DNA of 64,000 nucleotides from Arenibaculum pallidiluteum (GCF_017355985.1 NZ_JAFIQU010000001.1:248001-312000); one strand, 5' to 3'; positions 9,036 through 18,000 are shown, counted from the stretch's first letter. Translations and numbers: made by a program. The notes: a model not told the origin generated them from the sequence alone.

Positions 9036-9779
9036 TCAGGCGAACAGGTTCAGAAGCCACGACTGGCCCCCGCCATTGGTTTCCATGTTCTTCTGGTCCA
9101 TCATGATGAGATAGCGCTGTGTGAACTTTGCGACCGTGTCCGGATCCTTGAGATCGTCGAGCTTGATACGGGCCTCGAGCGCCGCGGCCTGGGTCTCGAC
9201 CTCTTGGAAGGCGAGCTCCTGCGGGATGTTCAGGGCCGTCGTCACCACGTCGCGCAGGATCTTGTCGCCGAGAATGTCGTAGTAGTTCTCGACCTGACCG
9301 ATCTTCTCCTGGAAGTACCTGGCCTTGGGAACAGCGATGTTCTCGAGGCCGAGCGTCTTCTCGTAGCTGATCTTGGCATAGCTGCTGACGAGCTTCTCGA
9401 TCGTCTCGGGATTTTTGAGCGTGCTGAGCCCGGTCTCCGCGAATTTCAGCGCCTCGGCCGCTGCCTTGAACCGCTTGTCGGTCAGCCGGTTCATGAGGGC
9501 GTCTGTGTTGTCCGCGCGCTCGGTAAGGGCGCGCTTGGCCCGGCCCGGGAACGGGATCTCGTCCTCGAGGTTCGAGGCCTTCAGGACGAAGCTCATCATG
9601 CGGTAGTCGCTGAAGATGTCGTCGACACTCTTCAGCGAGCCGACCTTCTCGCGGAAGTACTGCACCTCGCGCGTCACGGCCGGGTCCTTGCTGTGGCGCT
9701 CGACAGCGGTCGAGCCCTGCTTCTCCACCATTTTGAAGAGGGTGAAGGCGGACGATCCGAGACCCGTGAGCGTAGCCAT
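9036..9779 (-). CDS. DUF1217 family flagellar-locus protein
   Basis: The 247-residue product belongs to the DUF1217 family, which recurs near flagellar genes in alphaproteobacteria but has no firm function. Two related segments are visible: VQYFREKVGSLKSVDDIF with FSDYRMMSFVLKASNLED, and ARYFQEKIGQVENYYDIL with GDKILRDVVTTALNIPQE, so the domain is internally duplicated. There is no signal peptide. GGAGG lies seven bases before the ATG, and the gene starts 25 bases after flaF, consistent with one transcription unit. A late flagellar role is inferred from position. Confidence 0.85.
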   Translation of the reverse strand: MATLTGLGSSAFTLFKMVEKQGSTAVERHSKDPAVTREVQYFREKVGSLKSVDDIFSDYRMMSFVLKASNLEDEIPFPGRAKRALTERADNTDALMNRLTDKRFKAAAEALKFAETGLSTLKNPETIEKLVSSYAKISYEKTLGLENIAVPKARYFQEKIGQVENYYDILGDKILRDVVTTALNIPQELAFQEVETQAAALEARIKLDDLKDPDTVAKFTQRYLIMMDQKNMETNGGGQSWLLNLFA

Positions 9780-9804
9780 GACGGCGCCTCCTCGGCGATC
9801 GGGA

Positions 9805-10191
9805 TTAGGGTGCAGTCTTCTCCGGCTGCACCGCGGGGATGGCGCTGCTCATCAGCCCTTCGATGATCTGGTTGTTGATCTCGATCAGGAAATCCACATC
9901 CAGGTTGCCGGTGATGTTCTCGTCGATCTCCTTGATCACGGCGCGGCCAATGGTGATCAGCTGCGTGCGCAAGGCGGGCGGAAGCTGGTTGGCGTCATCC
10001 GACACGGCGTTGATCACGCCCATCCAAAGCAGCTTGTTGTCGGATGCGGCCCGGACGAGGTCCATGCCTCCGGTGCGAAGCTTTCCCTGCTGCAGCGCGT
10101 AGGTGATGCGCTTGAAGAGGTTGGCCTCCTGCGACCGGTAGTCGGTCTTCATGGAGGCGGCCTGCCGGTAGGCGTTGATCTTCGAATTCAT
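9805..10191 (-). CDS. flaF: Flagellar biosynthesis regulator FlaF
   Basis: FlaF works with FlbT in alphaproteobacteria and promotes flagellin synthesis or secretion. The 128-residue protein shows the family layout: an N-terminal NAYRQAASMKTDYRSQEANL helix, a central DNKLLWMGVINAVSDDANQL segment equivalent to the FlaF LW motif, and a C-terminal LIEINNQIIEGL. It lies 117 bases downstream of flagellin, behind a strong terminator, and 25 bases upstream of the DUF1217 gene. Its own promoter was not recognised. Confidence 0.9.
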   Translation of the reverse strand: MNSKINAYRQAASMKTDYRSQEANLFKRITYALQQGKLRTGGMDLVRAASDNKLLWMGVINAVSDDANQLPPALRTQLITIGRAVIKEIDENITGNLDVDFLIEINNQIIEGLMSSAIPAVQPEKTAP

Positions 10192-10266
10192 GTCGCGGCC
10201 CGATGATCTCGGATGGTGAAAGGTCGAAAAGAAGCAAACAGCAGAATGAATGAAGAATGAGGAAAG

Positions 10267-10300
10267 GCCGTCCCTTCCCGTGTGACCGGGAAGGGACGGC
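10267..10300 (-). terminator. Rho-independent-type terminator of the flagellin transcript
   Basis: A perfect 13-base stem (GCCGTCCCTTCCC at 10267-10279 and its complement at 10288-10300, loop of 8) sits nine bases after the flagellin stop. Read on the minus strand it is followed by a pyrimidine-rich, U-containing tract (CUUUCCUCAUUCUUC). This would end most flagellin mRNA before flaF. Confidence 0.8.
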
Positions 10301-10308
10301 TAACCCGC

Positions 10309-11130
10309 TTACCGGAACAGGCCGAGCAGAGACTGCGGAGCCTGGTTCGCGATGGACAGGGCCTGCGAGGCAAGCTGCTGCTTGACCTGCAGGGACTGCA
10401 GCATCGCGCTTTCCTTCGCGAGGTCGGCGTCGACGATGGCACCCATACCAGTCTTCGTGGCGTCAGAGATCGCCTTGTTGAAGTTGATCTGGTTGCCGAT
10501 GCGCCGGGCGTCCGCCGCCAGCTGGTTCATCGAGATACCCAGGTTGGTCTCGGCTGCGCCGAGGCCACCGCTGGTGCCGATGAGGGTCGCCGCGGCCGAG
10601 TAGGTGCTCGCCGAGGTCAGCGAGTTGTACACCTTCGCCATCATGTCCTGGGCGGAGACGGTGATGTTGCCGCCCGAGACGTTGGAGATCAGCGACTGGT
10701 TGGAGGCGCCGCTCCCGATGAGCGTGATGTTGTTGTACTGGGCGTCGTTGATGAAGTTGTAGATGTCGTTCTTGAGCGTGTTGTACTGGTTCTCGTAGTT
10801 CGTGCGGTCCGCACCGGTCATGGCCTGGTCGGCCAGCTTGGTGAGAACCGTACGGACTTCGGTCAGGGCCTTGGAGATGTTCTCGCCGGCCTTGACGGCG
10901 ACGTCGATCATGCCCTTGCCGACCGAGAGGCGCTCGTTCACGGCGTTCAGAGCCGCCATGTCGCCGCGCAGGCCCTCGGCGACCGCGTAGGACGCACCGT
11001 CGTCATAGGCGTCGGAGACGTTGTAGCCGGTGCTGATCCGCTTGTTGGTCGTCGACAGGGCGTCGGACACGTTGTTCAGGTTGCGCAGGGCAACCATCGC
11101 GCCGACGTTGGTGTTGATAGAGTTCGACAT
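10309..11130 (-). CDS. fliC: Flagellin (short, alphaproteobacterial type)
   Basis: The filament subunit. The 273-residue product keeps the conserved D0/D1 ends (SINTNVGAMVALRNLNNVSD at the start; MLQSLQVKQQLASQALSIAN and QAPQSLLGLFR at the end) joined by a short central part, as in the small flagellins of Caulobacter and relatives. The start at 11130 is chosen over the longer frame because it gives the canonical MSNSINTN and has GGAG eight bases upstream. Ser, Thr and Asn residues are frequent in the middle (for example SLTSASTYSAAATLIGTSGG) and could be glycosylation sites for the neighbouring enzymes, which is inference. A perfect CtrA box lies 66 bases upstream. Confidence 0.97.
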   Translation of the reverse strand: MSNSINTNVGAMVALRNLNNVSDALSTTNKRISTGYNVSDAYDDGASYAVAEGLRGDMAALNAVNERLSVGKGMIDVAVKAGENISKALTEVRTVLTKLADQAMTGADRTNYENQYNTLKNDIYNFINDAQYNNITLIGSGASNQSLISNVSGGNITVSAQDMMAKVYNSLTSASTYSAAATLIGTSGGLGAAETNLGISMNQLAADARRIGNQINFNKAISDATKTGMGAIVDADLAKESAMLQSLQVKQQLASQALSIANQAPQSLLGLFR

Positions 11131-11195
11131 GATTAGGTCTCCATTTTGGATCAAACGTGGGCTTCTGCCACCGCTACGATCTTTCGGATGATCTG

Positions 11196-11210
11196 TTAAT
11201 TAACGCTTAA
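11196..11210. promoter_or_regulatory. Perfect CtrA box (TTAA-N7-TTAA) upstream of flagellin
   Basis: TTAATTAACGCTTAA matches the CtrA consensus TTAA-N7-TTAA at all eight positions. It lies in the 190-base gap between flgL and flagellin, 66 bases before the flagellin ATG, in an AT-rich patch within GC-rich surroundings. CtrA itself is encoded at 35222. Confidence 0.72.
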
Positions 11211-11320
11211 CATCCGACGCATCCGACCGACCGTTCTTCCGGGCTCTGCGGCGCTGGTTGGCGCCGGGCCAAAGGTCTTGCCGTGACGGCGGGACGGCAG
11301 CGCTGTCACGCCGGCCTCCG

Positions 11321-12376
11321 TCACAGGAAATCATTGAGGTTGGTCTGGTTCAGCGACGCGGTGACGCGGAACGAGGCCTCGAGTTGGGTCTGCGCGAGTT
11401 GCAGCCGCGTGATCGCCTCGGCCATGTCGACATCCTCGACATCGCCGACGCTTCGCTGGAGCACGACGTCGAGATCCTTGTGGCGCGTGCCGATCTGCTC
11501 CATGCGCTTCATCGCGGTGCCGAGCTTTCCGACCTCTGTGTCCACCTGGGTCACGGCAGAACCAAGTGACTGGCCGACCTGGGACAGGTACTGCTTCAGG
11601 TTGGCCTTTTCGGTCTCGTCGGTCGGGCTCGGCAGGTTCGCGATCGCCGCCACCTCGCGCAGGATCTCGCGGAAGTACGGGAGATCTCCGGCGGGAACCG
11701 CGCCGTTCGCGGGAGTGCCGTTGGTAGCCAGGACGCCATAGGTCACATCGACCCCACGGTCCACGCGCGCCTTTGACTGCTGGACGATGTCGGCGGGATC
11801 TTCGAGGTTGTCCGAGAAGAGATCCGTCCAGGCCCGCGTCTTGGTCTGCGCATGAGCCGCAGCCGGGTTCTGGAGCGGGTCGGAGGCCGCGGTCCCCATG
11901 TCGGTGGCGATATTGCCGAAGAGAGTGCGCGCCTTTGCCTCGGGCAGCGGCGGGTTGGCCTTGTCGGACCCGCTGAGGACGTATTCGCCGTTTACGCGCG
12001 TGTTGAAGAGCCCAACGAGCTCGTCATAGGCGCGCTGGGCGATCGACTTGACCACGGCAGGATCGGCATTCGGGTCACTCTGCAGCTTCGTGATCTCGAG
12101 GTTTATGTCCTCGCCGATCTGGCCGATCCGCTCCATGGTCGAGACCGTCGACTGCAGGCGGAGCCGAGCCGTGTCGATGTTCGACAGGTAGCTCTTGTAC
12201 TCGGTGATCTCGGAACGGACACTGATGGAGACCCGCGCGTCGGTGCCCAGCCCGCCATAGGTCGTCGACTTCTTCTGGGTCGCGACCTGGTCGCGCAGCT
12301 CGGTCAGGCGCTGCTGGACGTCCAGGTTGTGCGCCCGCATCCGGAGGTACTGGCCGCTGGTCGAGATCGAGGTCAT
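11321..12376 (-). CDS. flgL: Flagellar hook-filament junction protein FlgL
   Basis: FlgL (HAP3) joins the hook to the filament. The 351-residue protein has flagellin-like ends: an N-terminal helix MTSISTSGQYLRMRAHNLD followed by QQRLTELRDQVATQKKSTTY, and a C-terminal LQLAQTQLEASFRVTASLNQ. The ATG at 12376 lies 20 bases after the flgK stop with GGAG upstream, so flgK and flgL are co-transcribed. It is 190 bases upstream of flagellin, which has its own promoter region. Confidence 0.95.
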   Translation of the reverse strand: MTSISTSGQYLRMRAHNLDVQQRLTELRDQVATQKKSTTYGGLGTDARVSISVRSEITEYKSYLSNIDTARLRLQSTVSTMERIGQIGEDINLEITKLQSDPNADPAVVKSIAQRAYDELVGLFNTRVNGEYVLSGSDKANPPLPEAKARTLFGNIATDMGTAASDPLQNPAAAHAQTKTRAWTDLFSDNLEDPADIVQQSKARVDRGVDVTYGVLATNGTPANGAVPAGDLPYFREILREVAAIANLPSPTDETEKANLKQYLSQVGQSLGSAVTQVDTEVGKLGTAMKRMEQIGTRHKDLDVVLQRSVGDVEDVDMAEAITRLQLAQTQLEASFRVTASLNQTNLNDFL

Positions 12377-12396
12377 GGCGTTTCTCCTTCAGGGCC

Positions 12397-14055
12397 TCAG
12401 CCAACGAGCTGGATCAGCTCGGAGAACATCTCGCGGTTGGTGGTGATGACCCGCGCGGCGCTCGAATAGGAGCGCTGAAGCTGCACCAGCAGGGAGATCT
12501 CCTCGTCGAGGTTGACCCCCGACTGGTCGGACATGCGCTGGTCGAAATGGTCGCGGACATCCTCCGCGACCGTCTTCGCGTTCGTGACGCGCGCACGCTC
12601 GTTGGCCTGCCAGCTCACGAGCTCCGTGGCCGTCTGGCCTAGCGTCAGGCCGAGCGGCAGCGACGTCTCGATCGTTCCGTCGGGTCCAAGCGACGTGTTC
12701 TCGAAGGTCGCCGTCGTCGTGCCATAAGTCGCCGGAGGGCCGACGGCGGTGACGCTGGTCTCGAAGACCGGATCCGCCGTGTCGAAAACCTTGCTGAGGA
12801 GGTTGCGGATCACACTGCTGTCGCCCTTGGTCGCCGGTCCAGGGTCCGTTCCGCCTGCGGAGGGCGGCGTCGGCGGGGCCGCGCCAAGCGCGGTTCCGGC
12901 ATCGAGCGCGACGAAATGGCCGCCAGCGGAGTCATAGGCGGCGGGCGAGGCGTTCCAGCCGGTGCCGTCGCGCAGCAGGCGTGGATTGTTCTTCACGAGA
13001 TCCGGGACCTGGATCTGCGCGGCGAAGCCCGTGTTCAGGCTCGGCGGCGTGACGGGCACCGGGTTGTCCGCGGGGATCGTCGTGTCGGCGCCGGCGAACA
13101 GGCGGACGCCGGACATGGAGAAGCGCAGCGCCAGTTCCTGCGCGAGCTCGTCAAGCTGCGCCTGCATCTTCGGCAGGGTTTCGTCGCGCAGTTCGATCAG
13201 CGCGCCGATCTTGCCGCCCTGGAGGCTGCCCGTGACGTCCTGCGCGGCGGGAACCGCGGTCATCATGATGCCGGGCACGGTGCCAGCACCGCCGTAGTAG
13301 CTCGAGGGCTGGAGGGTCGCATTGGCGACGCTGACGGTTTGCTTCGTGCCTTCGAGCAGCGCGAACCGTCCGTCGCCCGTCGAGATTCCGTAGGCTCCGT
13401 CCCCGCCCTTGTAGTAGTTGACGTCGATCAGGTTCGCGATCTCGCGCAGCGCGATGTCGCGCTTGTCCTCGAGATCGGGCTGGTCGACGTTGAGCCCGCT
13501 GGCGGCGGAGATGTTCTTGTTCAGGTCGGCGACGATGCCGAGGTTGGCGTTCAGCTCGCCGACCGCCGAGATGATCTCCTGGTGCGCCTGGTTGCGCAGG
13601 TCCGTGATAGTCTTGCTGAGCTGGTTAAAGGTGTGCGCCAGCGTCTGCGCATCGTCGATCAGCTTCTGCTGGAGCAGTTCGGAGTCCGGCGAATCCGCGA
13701 GAGTCAGGAAGCCGTTGCGCATCTTCGAGATCTGGCTCGCGAGCGAGGTCTCGGCGGTCGGGCTGCCGTGCAGCTCCTCGACCCGCTTCAGATAGCTCTC
13801 CGTCACCGACAGGGCGGTCACATCGCTGTCCCGCCGCAGAACCTCCTTCTGGAGGTACTGGTCGATGGTGCGCTGTATCCCCGTAATGTCGACGCCGTAG
13901 GACTGGCCGTTTACGACCTGCGTCGCCTGCTGGGCGACCTTGCGCGTGTAGCCCGGGGTATCGGTGTTGGAGATGTTGCGGGAGACGACCTCCATGTGTT
14001 TCTGCGCGACGCCCAGGCCCGAAAGGGCATGTCGAAGCGAAACGTCGAGACCCAT
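12397..14055 (-). CDS. flgK: Flagellar hook-associated protein FlgK
   Basis: FlgK (HAP1) caps the hook side of the hook-filament junction. The 552-residue product begins MGLDVSLRHALSGLGVAQKH with SRNISNTDTPGYTRK, the rod/hook/HAP signature, and ends with VQLQRSYSSAARVITTNREM, the matching C-terminal helix. The open frame runs far upstream, but the ATG at 14055 has GGGAGAGGA just before it and gives the canonical start. A sigma-54 promoter at 14105-14121 would place transcription start about 40 bases upstream. Transcription continues into flgL. Confidence 0.96.
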   Translation of the reverse strand: MGLDVSLRHALSGLGVAQKHMEVVSRNISNTDTPGYTRKVAQQATQVVNGQSYGVDITGIQRTIDQYLQKEVLRRDSDVTALSVTESYLKRVEELHGSPTAETSLASQISKMRNGFLTLADSPDSELLQQKLIDDAQTLAHTFNQLSKTITDLRNQAHQEIISAVGELNANLGIVADLNKNISAASGLNVDQPDLEDKRDIALREIANLIDVNYYKGGDGAYGISTGDGRFALLEGTKQTVSVANATLQPSSYYGGAGTVPGIMMTAVPAAQDVTGSLQGGKIGALIELRDETLPKMQAQLDELAQELALRFSMSGVRLFAGADTTIPADNPVPVTPPSLNTGFAAQIQVPDLVKNNPRLLRDGTGWNASPAAYDSAGGHFVALDAGTALGAAPPTPPSAGGTDPGPATKGDSSVIRNLLSKVFDTADPVFETSVTAVGPPATYGTTTATFENTSLGPDGTIETSLPLGLTLGQTATELVSWQANERARVTNAKTVAEDVRDHFDQRMSDQSGVNLDEEISLLVQLQRSYSSAARVITTNREMFSELIQLVG

Positions 14056-14352
14056 GGTCCTCTCCCCGATCCGGGTTGCCGCAGCGCGGCCCCGCCAGAG
14101 GGGGAAGCAATCGTCGTACCAGAGCCTCAGGCTAAGCCTGGCGCGGCTTTCAGCGCCCCGGCACGGGTCGGAGCGGGGGGCGGGCGGCATGTTTTGCCGG
14201 CCTGGGCGCAGGATTTGCCGCCCGCGCGGCCCCGAAGCCGGCGCCTCGCTGGCGCAGGACCGCACCCCGTCCGAGCTTCCGCCGCCGTGGCGCGGCTGGC
14301 ATAGTCCCGCGACGCCGTCCGCATGGGCGGTGCCCACGCGCGGAACGCATCT
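14056..14352. other. Divergent intergenic region between flgK and the second TPR glycosyltransferase
   Basis: About 300 bases without a convincing gene. It holds the sigma-54 promoter of flgK. A weaker sigma-54-like GG-N10-GC element at 14204-14218 faces the glycosyltransferase gene but is not strong enough to call. Nothing else was recognised. Confidence 0.6.
14105..14121 (-). promoter_or_regulatory. Sigma-54 (-24/-12) promoter of flgK
   Basis: On the minus strand the sequence reads TGGTACGACGATTGCTT, which fits the sigma-54 consensus TGGCACG-N4-TTGCW with one mismatch and the required GG-N10-GC spacing. The predicted transcription start is about 40 bases before the flgK ATG. The sigma-54 activator FlbD is encoded at 25179. 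Confidence 0.75.
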
Positions 14353-16653
14353 ATGGCCGCTACCTTCCAGGAGCTCCTGTCGCTCGGCGGCAGGTTCCAC
14401 CAGCTCGGCGACCTCGCCCGCGCCGAGGCGCACTACCGCGCGGCGGCCGCGCAGGACCCCGCCCGGCCCGAGCCGCACTACATGCTCGCGGGCGCAGCGC
14501 TGGCCCGCGGCGCCGTGGCCGAGGCCCGGCAGCACGCCGCCGCGGCCCTCGCCCTCGGCGGCGAGGACCCAGACTACCTGCTCCTTGCCGCCGAAGCCGA
14601 GGCGCTGGGCGGCGAGCTGCGGCGCGCGGCCGACCTCCATGCCCGACGGGCAGCCATCCTGCCGGCGGATGCGACCTCCTGCACGGCGGCCGGCCGGCTG
14701 CTCCTGATGGCGGGCGACGGAGACGGCGCGGCGGACGCGTTCCGCCGCGCGCTCGTCCGCGCGCCATCCTCGGCCGAAGCTTGGTCGGGGCTCGGGAACG
14801 CGCTGGCCGAGACCGCCCCGTCGGCCGCCGCCGACGCGCTGGGCAGGGCGCTGCGCTTCGCGCCCTGGGACGGCGGCGTGCTGCGCATGCAGGGCCTGGC
14901 GCTGCTGAAGGCCCACCGAACCCGCGAGGCCGAGACCGCGCTGACGCGCGCCGTCGTCGCGGACCCCGGGCACCCCTGGGCCTATCAGCTGCTCGGCCGG
15001 GTCCAGCTCTCGCTGGGGCGCCGCCGCCTGGGCCTTGCGCTACTGGCGCGCGCCCTGATCATCGACCCGGCCATGCTGGATGCCTGGCTGCCCATGCATG
15101 CCGGCCTCATCCACGAGCGGCAGGCCGACAAGGCCGCGCGCGTGCTGCGCCACGCTCTTGCGCTCGCGCCGGACTTCCGGCCGGCCTGGATCGCCCTGGC
15201 GGGCTGCCAGCAGGATCGCGGCCTCTACGACGACGCCATGGTCTGCTACGACCGGGCCGAGCGGCTCGCCTCCGGCATCGGGATCGCGCTGAGGCGCGCC
15301 CTGGCGCTGCCCGTGATTCCCACCGACCGGAGCCAGATCGCAAGCGTGCGCGAAGACATGGCAAGCCGGCTTGACGCACTCGCCGCCACTGGCGCGCGGC
15401 TGCCCGACCCTCTCGACGCCGAGGTGCAGGGCGCCTTCTACCTGGCCTATCACGCATGCGATGACCGTCCGCTGCAGGAGCGCATCGCACGATTCTACCT
15501 GTCGGCCTGCCCCGCCCTGGGCTTCGAGGCGCCGCATTGCGCGCGCTGGACGCCGTCCGCCGGCCGGCGGATCCGGATCGGCGTGATCTCACAGCACTTC
15601 TATCATCACACGATCGGGCTCCTGAACCTGGGCCTGGTGCAGCATCTCGACCGGCGGCGCTTCGAAGTCGTGGTGATCACGCCCCCCGTGCCGCCCGACC
15701 AGGTCAGGACGGCTTTCACTTCGGCCGCGGACCGCATCGTCGAGATCCCGCACGACCTGTTCCTCGCGCAGCGGCGCATCGCGGCGCTCGAGCTCGACAT
15801 CCTCTACTACGCGGATGTCGGCATGGCCGCGCTGACCTATTTCCTGGCCTATGCGCGGCTCGCCCCGCTGCAGACGCTGACCTGGGGCCATCCGGACACC
15901 ACGGGCATCCCCAACCTCGACCACTTCCTGAGCTGCGGTGCCATGGAGCCGCCCGACGCGGAGGCGCACTACAGCGAAAAGCTCGCCCGCCTGCCGGGGA
16001 CGACGCTGTTCTATCCGAAGCCCCGGCCGCCCGAGCCCATGAAGCCGCGCGCCGCGTTCGGCCTGCCGGAGGAGGCGACGCTCTACGTCTGCCCGCAGAG
16101 CCTTTTCAAGATCCACCCGGACTTCGACGACCTGCTGATCGCCCTGCTGCGCCGTGACCCGCGCGCCCTGGTCGTCCTCGTGAACACCCAGGACCGGATG
16201 GTGGCCGAGCTGCTGATGCGGCGGATCAGCACCACCGCCGGCAAGGACCTGCGGCCGCGCTTCCAGATCCTCGGCCGCATGCCCAGCGTCGACTTCCTGA
16301 ACGTCATGGGTCTGGGCGACGTGATGCTCGACCCTCTCCACTATTCCGGGGGCAACACCAGCCTCGAGGCGCTTTCGCTGGGAACGCCGATCGTCACCTG
16401 GCCGGGCGCCTTCATGCGCGGCCGCCACACCCACGGCTTCTACCGGCTCATGGGATACGAGGATCTCGTCGCGCGCGACGTCGCGGACTATCTGGAGATC
16501 GCCCTGCGCCTGGGCACCGATCCTGCCGCGCGGAAGGCGGCGCGGGCGGCGATCCTTGCGCGCGTCGACCGCCTGTTTGAGGACGCGGCGTCCATCCGCG
16601 CTATCGAGGACTTCCTGGAGGCCGCGCTGGCGGCACGCGGGACCGGCGGCTGA
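14353..16653 (+). CDS. TPR-containing O-GlcNAc-transferase-like glycosyltransferase (GT41-type, FlmG-like), copy 2
   Basis: The 766-residue product is a close paralog of the enzyme at 3307-5496. TPR units fill about residues 1-310, and the catalytic half carries TWGHPDTTGIPNLDHFLSCG, CPQSLFKIHPDFD and DPLHYSGGNTSLEALSLGTP. His419 and Lys586 align with the OGT active-site His and donor-binding Lys. The start at 14353 has GGAA eight bases upstream; an in-frame ATG at 14323 is the alternative. It is divergent from flgK and heads a run of sugar-modification genes ending at the second flbT. Flagellin glycosylation is inferred from context and from the known FlmG enzymes. Confidence 0.85.
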   Translation: MAATFQELLSLGGRFHQLGDLARAEAHYRAAAAQDPARPEPHYMLAGAALARGAVAEARQHAAAALALGGEDPDYLLLAAEAEALGGELRRAADLHARRAAILPADATSCTAAGRLLLMAGDGDGAADAFRRALVRAPSSAEAWSGLGNALAETAPSAAADALGRALRFAPWDGGVLRMQGLALLKAHRTREAETALTRAVVADPGHPWAYQLLGRVQLSLGRRRLGLALLARALIIDPAMLDAWLPMHAGLIHERQADKAARVLRHALALAPDFRPAWIALAGCQQDRGLYDDAMVCYDRAERLASGIGIALRRALALPVIPTDRSQIASVREDMASRLDALAATGARLPDPLDAEVQGAFYLAYHACDDRPLQERIARFYLSACPALGFEAPHCARWTPSAGRRIRIGVISQHFYHHTIGLLNLGLVQHLDRRRFEVVVITPPVPPDQVRTAFTSAADRIVEIPHDLFLAQRRIAALELDILYYADVGMAALTYFLAYARLAPLQTLTWGHPDTTGIPNLDHFLSCGAMEPPDAEAHYSEKLARLPGTTLFYPKPRPPEPMKPRAAFGLPEEATLYVCPQSLFKIHPDFDDLLIALLRRDPRALVVLVNTQDRMVAELLMRRISTTAGKDLRPRFQILGRMPSVDFLNVMGLGDVMLDPLHYSGGNTSLEALSLGTPIVTWPGAFMRGRHTHGFYRLMGYEDLVARDVADYLEIALRLGTDPAARKAARAAILARVDRLFEDAASIRAIEDFLEAALAARGTGG

Positions 16654-16758
16654 GTTCCGACCACGGGCCTGCGCGGCATCTCCACGACTTCTTTACCAAT
16701 CTTCGATTTCCATCGTGGCCGGGCGCACGGACCGCCCGTCCGCGAAAGCCCCGAAGCC

Positions 16759-17928
16759 ATGCGCCTGCTGATCCTCGACCCCGCGCTGATCGACTTCTCG
16801 GGCCACCATTTCGGCTACAATCAGGCGATCCTGGAGGTCTCCCGACGGCGCGGCGTCGCGACACGCGTGCTCGCCAACGCCAACTGCGCCCCCTCCATCC
16901 TGGAAGCGCTGGACGCGGTCCGCTGCTTCGAGATCGGGACCTATCTGCGCCCCGCCGCGCACGAGCTCGACATCCCGGTCGTCACCAACTACCTGCACGG
17001 CTCGGCCTTCGAGCAGAACATGCGCAGCCATGCCCCCTTCTCCTTCGATGAGGAGGACGTGGTGCTCGCGCACACCGCGACATACGACCAGATCCTCGGC
17101 CTTCTGCGCTGGTATCGGGACCTGCCCCGGCCCTGGCCGCGGGTCGCGATCCAGTTCATGTTCCCCCCCTGGTTCCGCCTGCACAGCCGGGACAGGGCGC
17201 TGTCCATCGAGATGCAGCGCCGCGCGATGGCGGCCTGGATGGAGGACGGCGACAACCGCGTGGGCTTCTTCTCGGACAGCGGCGTCCTCAGCCGCTATCT
17301 GGAGAATTTGGCGGGAGTGGCGGTGCGCCAGCTTCCGATGCCAATCATCTTTCCGGCCGAGCCGGCCCGGGCGCGGACACCGGGCGAGCCGCTGACCTTC
17401 GCGTATCTCGGCGAGCCACGCCTGGAGAAGGGCTTCGACGCGCTGGTCCGAGCACTCGTCGAGAATCGCGGGCGCAGCGCCCTTCCCCTCCGCTTCGTGA
17501 TCCAGACCAGCGGCATCCAGGACGCCGGCTTCATCGACGGGCTGCGCCGGGCGCTGCCATCCGACATCCTGGTGAACGAGACCGTCTCGACGGAGCGGTA
17601 CTGGCAGCTCATGGGCGCGGCGGATGCGCTGCTGCTGCCCTACGAGCCCGCGGCCTACGAGCTGCGCAGCTCGAGGATCCTGGTCGAGGCCGTCGGCTTG
17701 GGCAAGCCCGTGCTGGTCACCGCCGGCACATGGCTGGACAAGGAACTCGACCATCTCGGCGGGACCGGGGTGCGCGCCGAGAACACCCCTGCGGCCGTCT
17801 GGGACGGCATCCGACGCCTTGCCGAAGGCTATGACGCACTGGCGGCCGGTGCGCGCCCGGCCGCAGAGCCCTGCCGCATGCGCAACAGCCCGGACGCATT
17901 CGTCGCGGCGCTGCTGGGGCCCGCATAG
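16759..17928 (+). CDS. GT-B fold glycosyltransferase (GT4-like)
   Basis: The 389-residue product has two Rossmann-like halves. The C-terminal half contains LTFAYLGEPRLEKGFDALVR and ADALLLPYEPAAYELRSSRI, then LVEAVGLGKPVLVTAGTW, which match the GT4-type nucleotide-sugar-binding region with the EX7E-like segment. The N-terminal half (LLILDPALIDFSGHHFGYNQ) carries a Gly-His pair common in acceptor sites. No signal peptide or membrane segment is present. It follows the second OGT-like gene by 105 bases and precedes another glycosyltransferase by 72 bases. Extension of a flagellin or cell-surface glycan is the likely job; sugar and linkage are unknown. Confidence 0.78.
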   Translation: MRLLILDPALIDFSGHHFGYNQAILEVSRRRGVATRVLANANCAPSILEALDAVRCFEIGTYLRPAAHELDIPVVTNYLHGSAFEQNMRSHAPFSFDEEDVVLAHTATYDQILGLLRWYRDLPRPWPRVAIQFMFPPWFRLHSRDRALSIEMQRRAMAAWMEDGDNRVGFFSDSGVLSRYLENLAGVAVRQLPMPIIFPAEPARARTPGEPLTFAYLGEPRLEKGFDALVRALVENRGRSALPLRFVIQTSGIQDAGFIDGLRRALPSDILVNETVSTERYWQLMGAADALLLPYEPAAYELRSSRILVEAVGLGKPVLVTAGTWLDKELDHLGGTGVRAENTPAAVWDGIRRLAEGYDALAAGARPAAEPCRMRNSPDAFVAALLGPA

Positions 17929-18000
17929 GGCCGGGGCATCGTTAACGGTTCCTTTCCGACGCCCCCCACACCCTGCACCGGAGCTGGGGGAACACGCCCG

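Noticed and set aside
14204-14218. Sigma-54-like element GGGCGCAGGATTTGC facing the second OGT-like gene
   Set aside because: TTGC is present but the -24 half has several mismatches and the distance to the ATG is 135 bases. Kept only as a note.
14056-14973. N-terminal extension of flgK by about 300 residues
   Set aside because: The frame stays open upstream, but the canonical FlgK start, its ribosome site and the sigma-54 promoter all place the start at 14055.
17942-17956. TTAACGGTTCCTTTC before the glycosyltransferase-methyltransferase gene as a CtrA box
   Set aside because: Only six of eight positions fit.
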